A stretch of DNA of 10,241 bases. It comes from Coriobacteriaceae bacterium (GTDB lineage Bacteria > Actinomycetota > Coriobacteriia > Coriobacteriales > UBA8131). Under the pieces are notes generated by a model. It was not told the origin of the DNA, searched no databases, and saw only the letters and a list, made by a program, of their open reading frames with translations. Shown here piece after piece: positions 6,805 to 10,241 of the stretch. Within the stretch, counting starts at the first letter, position 1. Every line of letters begins with the position of its first letter. Made by a program: the position numbers and the translations under genes. The stretch lies in contig JAAYYH010000063.1 in assembly GCA_012515495.1 (NCBI GenBank), positions 1 to 10,241 on the forward strand, given 5' to 3'.

Positions 6805-7638
6805 TCAGAACGCCATCACGATACCCTTATCGTCGGTATACAGAGAGCTGAGACCATTGGTTTGGACAACGAGTATCTCCTTGAAGGTGTGCTTTTCTTT
6901 GACGGCATCAACCAGCTGTTGGGCTAATACTGGGTTAAAGCAATGCGTGATGACCAAGGTCTCACCTTCAGTTTTCTTGCCACTCTTCTCTATATAGGAG
7001 ACCATTGTCTTGATTATCTGCTTTGCTCCCCTCACCTTATCGAAAAGCGCGATGGTGCCTTTTTCATCGGCACCCATTACCAGCTTGATGTTCAAGACGC
7101 TGATCAGCTTACCTTGAATCTTAGGGAGACGACCGTTCTTCAACAGGTTGTCATATCTGTCCAATACAAAGTAGGTCTTCATGGTGCTGATGAAGTTATT
7201 TATCGTCTCAATTATCTGACCTCTCTCCAGACCGCTATCAATGAGCTCGCGCAGTTTTACGGCTATCAGCACTTCACCCGCTGTCGCGCTTTTAGAATCA
7301 AAGATGTGCGTTTCGATATCGCGTTCTTTTCGGGCGAGAGATTCCCCGATCACCGCGCTTTCGTACGATCCAGAGAGCTGGCTGGACAAGGTAATGACAA
7401 AAGAATCCTGGGCATCCAGCATCGCCTTCTTGTACAGTCCAGAGGAAGGAGCCGCCGAACCTACCGGCTCAGTGCAGGCTTTCATCTCAGCCATGAAAGC
7501 CACCAGGTCAAGATTCTCGTCGTCGAGATACTCCTTTTGCCCAAGTCGGAGGGTCAAGGGTACTGAGACCACATTCAACCTTTCCCTGAGCTGCGGCGTC
7601 ATATCGCAACTACTATCCGCTATGATTGTGCGTTCCAT
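6805..7638 (-). CDS. DegV family (FakB-like) fatty-acid-binding protein
   Basis: The product has 277 residues. DegV proteins bind a fatty acid; those called FakB present it to the kinase FakA to make acyl-phosphate for phospholipid synthesis. Visible marks are A-D-S-S-C-D-M (7-13), the ligand loop G-S-A-A-P-S (60-65, where many members have T-S-Q-P-S), L-S-S-Q-L-S-G-S-Y (84-92), F-D-S-K-S-A-T-A-G, Y-D-N-L-L-K-N-G-R-L-P-K, I-T-H-C-F-N-P and a C-terminal N-G-L-S-S-L-Y-T-D-D-K-G. No FakA (DAK-like kinase) is in the window. I chose ATG 7638: AAGGAG (7647-7652) lies 8 bases before it, while a longer reading from GTG 7647 would begin inside that site. It is probably transcribed alone from the promoter at 7683-7711; no terminator is seen after it, so some read-through into the KimA-like gene is possible. 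Confidence 0.88.
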   Translation of the reverse strand: MERTIIADSSCDMTPQLRERLNVVSVPLTLRLGQKEYLDDENLDLVAFMAEMKACTEPVGSAAPSSGLYKKAMLDAQDSFVITLSSQLSGSYESAVIGESLARKERDIETHIFDSKSATAGEVLIAVKLRELIDSGLERGQIIETINNFISTMKTYFVLDRYDNLLKNGRLPKIQGKLISVLNIKLVMGADEKGTIALFDKVRGAKQIIKTMVSYIEKSGKKTEGETLVITHCFNPVLAQQLVDAVKEKHTFKEILVVQTNGLSSLYTDDKGIVMAF

Positions 7639-7680
7639 GATCGCCACTCCTTAAGTCACCTTTACCTGATGTCGGATTTC

Positions 7681-7705
7681 AGATAATACCTGACAGGTTT
7701 TATCT
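7681..7705. promoter_or_regulatory. 25-base palindrome, likely operator of degV
   Basis: AGATAA (7681-7686), T, ACCTG (7688-7692), a central A (7693), CAGGT (7694-7698), T, TTATCT (7700-7705). Eleven of the twelve symmetric pairs match; only the T/T pair at 7687/7699 does not. It covers the predicted -10 and the whole spacer of the degV promoter. This supports binding of a dimeric repressor, possibly one that senses lipid state, but no regulator gene is in the window to name. Confidence 0.6.
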
Positions 7706-7711
7706 TGGCTA
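7683..7711 (-). promoter_or_regulatory. Predicted degV promoter
   Basis: On the minus strand TAGCCA (7706-7711) and TATTAT (7683-7688) are 17 bases apart; they match the consensus at 4 and 5 of 6 positions. The start would be near 7676, about 38 bases before the ATG. The spacer and -10 lie inside a long palindrome (7681-7705), which is where repressors often bind. The prediction rests on consensus match only. Confidence 0.5.
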
Positions 7712-7725
7712 CCTGATTATCTCTG

Positions 7726-7738
7726 TAGTTTAAAACTA
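7726..7738. promoter_or_regulatory. 13-base palindrome upstream of degV
   Basis: TAGTTT (7726-7731), A, AAACTA (7733-7738) is a perfect inverted repeat 15 bases upstream of the predicted degV -35. It is AT-rich and could be an accessory binding site, or could arise by chance. Confidence 0.3.
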
Positions 7739-7776
7739 ACTTATTCACAAAGACAATCCTCAATCATCAAATAGCC

Positions 7777-7810
7777 AGTGGCGTCAATGCTCAAAGTGGC
7801 ATCAGTGCTC
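7777..7810. repeat. Tandem 16-base repeat across the MOSC stop codon
   Basis: Two 16-base copies (7777-7792 and 7795-7810), 18 bases apart start to start, agree at 14 of 16 positions. On the minus strand each carries GAG-CAY-TGA, so the last codons and stop of the MOSC gene (E-H-stop) are duplicated in frame just beyond the real stop. It looks like a small local duplication without an obvious role. Confidence 0.65.
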
Positions 7811-8296
7811 AGGCTTGATCTTTTGGCGTGTAAATTCGCAGGTGCCTGAGCCTAGGCTTTCTATCTCGATGGCATCGCCAACATGGATATCTCCGTCGTT
7901 CAAGGCAACGAAGAATACGCCTTCCTTAGGAAAGATACAGTCGCCTGCTTGATAATAGATCGCGCACTTCTGATGACAGATCTTACCAATCTGTGAGAGC
8001 TCTAAGCGCACATCACCAAGGCGCAGTCTGGTGCCAAGTGGTAAGGTTAATAGATCAATATCTTTCGTTGTGATGTTCTCGGCAAAATCACCTTCCTTGA
8101 CATCGAGGCCCATAGCCTGTGCCTTCTGGATGGACTCCCATGCCAAAAGTGATACCTGGCGATGCTCGAATCCAGCGTGTCCGTCACCTTCGAGACCACT
8201 TTGGGCTACTACGTGCGCAACTCCAAAAGAAACTGGAGTCTTTCGCCCGCCTTTGCGTTGTGACGTGTTGATTGAAAGTATCGTTCCCGCCATCAT
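7802..8296 (-). CDS. MOSC domain protein (sulfur carrier domain)
   Basis: This 164-residue soluble protein is essentially one MOSC domain. MOSC domains are found at the C-terminus of eukaryotic molybdenum cofactor sulfurase and in bacterial YiiM/YcbX proteins, and are thought to pass cysteine-derived sulfur to metal centres. Marks seen are G-L-E-G-D-G-H-A-G...H-R-Q-V-S-L-L (34-51), G-D-F-A-E-N-I (69-75), L-P-L-G-T-x-L-x-L-G-D (85-95), I-G-K-I-C-H-Q-K-C (103-111) and G-D-C-I-F-P-K-E-G-V-F (118-128). Cys107, Cys111 and Cys120 are candidates for sulfur or metal binding. The ATG overlaps the stop of the IscU-type gene by 4 bases (ATGA), with GAGGGG 5 bases upstream, so translation is coupled. The in-frame ATG three bases later is equally possible. 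Being placed behind a desulfurase and scaffold supports a sulfur-accepting role; the target is unknown. Confidence 0.88.
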   Translation of the reverse strand: MMAGTILSINTSQRKGGRKTPVSFGVAHVVAQSGLEGDGHAGFEHRQVSLLAWESIQKAQAMGLDVKEGDFAENITTKDIDLLTLPLGTRLRLGDVRLELSQIGKICHQKCAIYYQAGDCIFPKEGVFFVALNDGDIHVGDAIEIESLGSGTCEFTRQKIKPEH

Positions 8297-8730
8297 GCTA
8301 CCCCTCTATCACTGATGTCATCTTTGGGTTTTTGTAAACCCTCGATTCGAATGCCATTTTTCTGCGCATAGTCCCATAAGGCAGCGTGAATAGCCTCTTC
8401 TGCCAAGAGCGAGCAGTGAACCTTAACCGGGGGCAGTCCGTCGAGAGCTTCCATGACGGCCTTATTGGTCACACGTAATGCTTCCTCGACTGATTTACCC
8501 TTGATCATGGTAGTCGCAACAGAGCTGGTGGCGATAGCAGCACCACAGCCAAAGGTCTTGAACTTGGCGTCTTGGATAACCCCTTCGTCATCGATATCCA
8601 GATAAACGCGCATGATGTCACCGCACATAGCATTGCCCACGGTGCCGCAGCCACTGGCATTTTCTATCTCGCCTACATTACGTGGATTATTGAAGTGATC
8701 CATAACTTTCTCGGAATAATTCATTGCCAT
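8293..8730 (-). CDS. iscU: Fe-S cluster assembly scaffold, IscU/NifU N-terminal type
   Basis: The product has 145 residues, a little longer than E. coli IscU (128). It receives sulfur from the desulfurase encoded just upstream and assembles [2Fe-2S]/[4Fe-4S] clusters in the cytoplasm. The three ligand cysteines are present: Cys36 in M-C-G-D, Cys62 in F-G-C-G-A-A-I-A-T-S-S and Cys106 in V-H-C-S-L-L-A-E-E-A. The acidic D38 and His105 are also kept. L-P-P-V-K (99-103) is the site that the HscA chaperone binds in IscU; no hscA or hscB is visible here. There is an extra Cys28. I place the start at ATG 8730, with AAGGAG 7 bases before it and the family-typical N-Y-S-E-K-V-x-D-H-F-x-N-P-R-N following. 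A longer frame to 8823 adds 31 unrelated residues. The NifU C-terminal domain is absent. Confidence 0.93.
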   Translation of the reverse strand: MAMNYSEKVMDHFNNPRNVGEIENASGCGTVGNAMCGDIMRVYLDIDDEGVIQDAKFKTFGCGAAIATSSVATTMIKGKSVEEALRVTNKAVMEALDGLPPVKVHCSLLAEEAIHAALWDYAQKNGIRIEGLQKPKDDISDRGVA

Positions 8731-8835
8731 TGAATATCTCCTTTTCGATTTGAAGACTGCATAGCTTATTCTTTCTCTTCTCGATTCCTGCTTACCCTGT
8801 GGATTGTCATCACTACTCTCCACTTCATTGACGTT

Positions 8836-10053
8836 CTAACTGTTTTGGACACCAGCTAGTGCTTCAATAAGCGAAACGCTGTCATATGCCTTGAAGTCTT
8901 CCCATAACGGGCTCATCATCCGCAGATTGCCGATGACCTGTACCAAAGAATCCACGGCGTAGTCGATATCTTCATACGATGTAGTACGACCCAGTGTCAT
9001 TCGCAATGATCCATGTGCAATCTCCTGTGGCAAACCGATGGCCAGCAGCACATGGCTGGGATCAAGCGAGCCCGATGTACAGGCCGAACCGCTGGAGACG
9101 CATATACCGCGACTAGCCATCTGCAACAACATACCCTCACCTTCGATGAACTCAAAGCTGATGTTGATATTATTGGCGAGGCGATGGGTGGCATGCCCGT
9201 TAAGGCGGCTATAGGGTATTTCCGCCAAGATCCTCGCAATGGCATGATTGCGTAGCTGAGTCTGCCGGTCGTGCTCCTGCTGACGCTCCGCGCTTGTCAG
9301 TTCAACAGCTTTGGCGAAACCTACTATCCCAGAAACATTCTCGGTACCACCGCGCCGACCTCGCTCCTGCCAGCCGCCTTCAATCAGGTTAGTCATTGCT
9401 ATACCCTTGCGAGCATACAACAAGCCAACACCCTTGGGTCCATTGATCTTATGAGCCGAGGCTGAGAGCAGATCGATACCTAAGGTTTGAACATCGATTG
9501 CCTCGTGACAAAACGCCTGCACGGCATCGGTATGGAAAAGTGCCCCGTGATCATGTGTGATGCGCGCCAGTTCAGCGATTGGCTGGATGGTGCCAATCTC
9601 ATTGTTCGCGAACATGATGGACACCAGAATGGTGTCCGATCGTAAGGCTGCCTTAAGATTGGCTGAGTCAACCATGCCGTTTCTGTCTACGGGCAAGTAT
9701 GTGATTTCAAAGCCGATTTTTTCAAGTGCTTGGCACGTGTGTAGTATTGAATGATGTTCAATAGCCGAGGTGATTATATGCCTGCCTTTTTTAGCGTTTG
9801 CCTGCGCTACGCCTTTGATTGCCCAGTTGTTCGCTTCGCTGCCACCACTAGTAAAGTAGACTTCGGCTTCAATGGCTTTCAGCTCAGTCGCTATTGTGCA
9901 ACGTGCTCGTGCGATTGTATCGGACGCAGCTTGTCCCAAGGGGTAGATGGAAGAGGGATTACCAAACTGTTCTGTGAAATAGGGCAACATCACTTCGAGG
10001 ACTTCTCCAAGTACAGCTGTGGTTGCTGCGTTGTCCAGGTAGATTGTCTTCAT
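8836..10053 (-). CDS. iscS: Cysteine desulfurase, NifS/IscS group I
   Basis: This 405-residue PLP enzyme converts cysteine to alanine and holds the sulfur as a persulfide for the scaffold. Visible marks are Y-L-D-N-A-A-T-T (5-12), G-N-P-S-S (31-35), T-S-G-G-S-E-A-N-N (68-76), E-H-H-S (99-102), A-N-N-E-I-G-T (149-155), H-T-D-A-V-Q (174-179) and S-A-H-K (199-202), with Lys202 binding PLP. R-R-G-G-T-E-N (233-239) and the loop S-S-G-S-A-C-T-S-G with Cys325 as persulfide residue follow; Lys202 and Cys325 fall at the same numbers as in Azotobacter NifS. The start is ATG 10053, with GAGG 8 bases upstream; a frame extending to 10131 would add 26 unrelated residues over the promoter. The IscU-type gene begins 105 bases after its stop with no terminator, so they form one operon with the MOSC gene. 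Whether it serves housekeeping or nitrogenase cannot be told; I favour housekeeping. Confidence 0.93.
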   Translation of the reverse strand: MKTIYLDNAATTAVLGEVLEVMLPYFTEQFGNPSSIYPLGQAASDTIARARCTIATELKAIEAEVYFTSGGSEANNWAIKGVAQANAKKGRHIITSAIEHHSILHTCQALEKIGFEITYLPVDRNGMVDSANLKAALRSDTILVSIMFANNEIGTIQPIAELARITHDHGALFHTDAVQAFCHEAIDVQTLGIDLLSASAHKINGPKGVGLLYARKGIAMTNLIEGGWQERGRRGGTENVSGIVGFAKAVELTSAERQQEHDRQTQLRNHAIARILAEIPYSRLNGHATHRLANNINISFEFIEGEGMLLQMASRGICVSSGSACTSGSLDPSHVLLAIGLPQEIAHGSLRMTLGRTTSYEDIDYAVDSLVQVIGNLRMMSPLWEDFKAYDSVSLIEALAGVQNS

Positions 10054-10085
10054 TCTCTGATCCTCATTCTCTGTGATTCGCGCAT

Positions 10086-10115
10086 AATATAGAAACTCAA
10101 GCTCAGCAATGTCTA
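10086..10115 (-). promoter_or_regulatory. Predicted proximal promoter of the desulfurase operon
   Basis: On the minus strand TAGACA (10110-10115) and TATATT (10086-10091) each match the consensus at 5 of 6 positions, 18 bases apart. Transcription would start near 10079, about 26 bases before the ATG. The -35 overlaps the outer arm of the 64-base dyad. Confidence 0.45.
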
Positions 10116-10174
10116 GTACGTTGCTTGACATTAAGATACTGTCATATCTTGAATTGTCAAGTAATTTACTAGAC
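10111..10174. promoter_or_regulatory. 64-base nested dyad in the desulfurase promoter region
   Basis: Three pairs of perfect arms share one centre: GTCTAGTA (10111-10118) with TACTAGAC (10167-10174), CTTGACA (10124-10130) with TGTCAAG (10155-10161), and AAGATA (10133-10138) with TATCTT (10145-10150), around a 6-base CTGTCA loop. That is 21 pairs; the internal gaps are 5/5 and 2/4 bases. A further perfect repeat CTTGA-N4-TCAAG (10148-10161) is nested in it. The T-run at 10175-10181 follows directly on plus, so the fold could also act as an intrinsic terminator for rightward transcription. The half-site TTGACA is close to the YYGACT core of E. coli IscR type 1 sites, which suggests an Rrf2-type regulator; this is inference. 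Confidence 0.6.
10133..10160 (-). promoter_or_regulatory. Predicted distal promoter of the desulfurase operon
   Basis: A perfect -35 TTGACA (10155-10160) is followed after 16 bases by TATCTT (10133-10138, 4 of 6). A run of seven A (10175-10181 read on minus) lies upstream at about -49 to -55, where an UP element would be. Both hexamers lie in the arms of the 64-base dyad. Confidence 0.5.
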
Positions 10175-10181
10175 TTTTTTT

Positions 10182-10241
10182 GTTCTTTACCTTATCGTAC
10201 TGGTTGACGCTATAGGGCTCTGCAGGTAGTTGGTTATCCAA
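10182..10241. other. Right-edge stretch without a recognisable gene
   Basis: I find no open frame with a ribosome site, no RNA gene and no clear promoter in these last 60 bases. Any regulator gene (for example an IscR homologue) would have to lie beyond the window. Confidence 0.4.

Noticed and set aside
6943..7566. 207-codon open frame on plus, antisense to degV
   Set aside because: It lies wholly opposite a well-supported DegV coding sequence and its translation shows no family motif.
7241..7654. 137-codon open frame on plus, antisense to degV
   Set aside because: Serine-rich, low-information translation typical of the reverse of a real gene; no ribosome site.
7688..7698. LuxR-type box suggested by ACCTG-A-CAGGT
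   Set aside because: Lux boxes have these half-sites about ten bases apart; here they are separated by a single base, and no LuxR/LuxI gene is present.
8731..8823. 31-codon upstream extension of the IscU-type gene
   Set aside because: The added residues are unlike IscU, and AAGGAG lies directly before the ATG at 8730.
10054..10131. 26-codon upstream extension of the desulfurase
   Set aside because: It covers the predicted proximal promoter and has no counterpart in NifS/IscS, which begin with the Y-L-D-N-A-A-T motif near the N-terminus.

Overview
The window looks like a stretch of ordinary bacterial chromosome. Genes are closely packed on both strands, Shine-Dalgarno sites are strong (AAGGAG or AAGGAGG before several starts), base composition is near half GC by eye, and the families are bacterial housekeeping and transport ones. 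A ten-cysteine mini-protein and an IscS/IscU/MOSC cluster fit an anaerobe. Dehalococcoidia (Chloroflexota) would fit the GC and gene mix, but that is a guess. I see no rRNA, tRNA, CRISPR array, insertion sequence or phage gene.

Layout from left to right. At 1-274 on the minus strand lies a cysteine-rich small protein, followed by the first codons of another minus-strand gene that runs off the left edge. At 565-1065 on plus is a UPF0178/YaiI-like protein. At 1143-2972 on minus is an Uup-type ABC-F ATPase. A 225-base divergent region with hairpins separates it from a hemolysin III/TrhA-like membrane protein on plus (3198-3920). From 3948 to the right edge everything is on minus: an unrecognised four-helix membrane protein, a KimA-like potassium transporter with its own promoter, a DegV fatty-acid-binding protein with a promoter that contains a large palindrome, and an iron-sulfur/sulfur-transfer cluster (cysteine desulfurase, IscU-type scaffold, MOSC protein) whose promoter region at the right edge holds a 64-base nested dyad.

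The clearest functional unit is the right-hand cluster. The desulfurase removes sulfur from cysteine as a persulfide, the scaffold takes it up to build Fe-S clusters, and the MOSC protein, translationally coupled to the scaffold by a 4-base overlap, is a plausible second sulfur user linked to molybdenum cofactor chemistry. The transporter and the membrane protein downstream of it may be co-transcribed.

No clearly new multi-gene system is visible. The most interesting signals are regulatory: the dyad before the desulfurase gene and the palindrome in the degV promoter. After them come a Gly at an ion-binding position of the KimA-like transporter and the duplicated cysteine module of the mini-protein.
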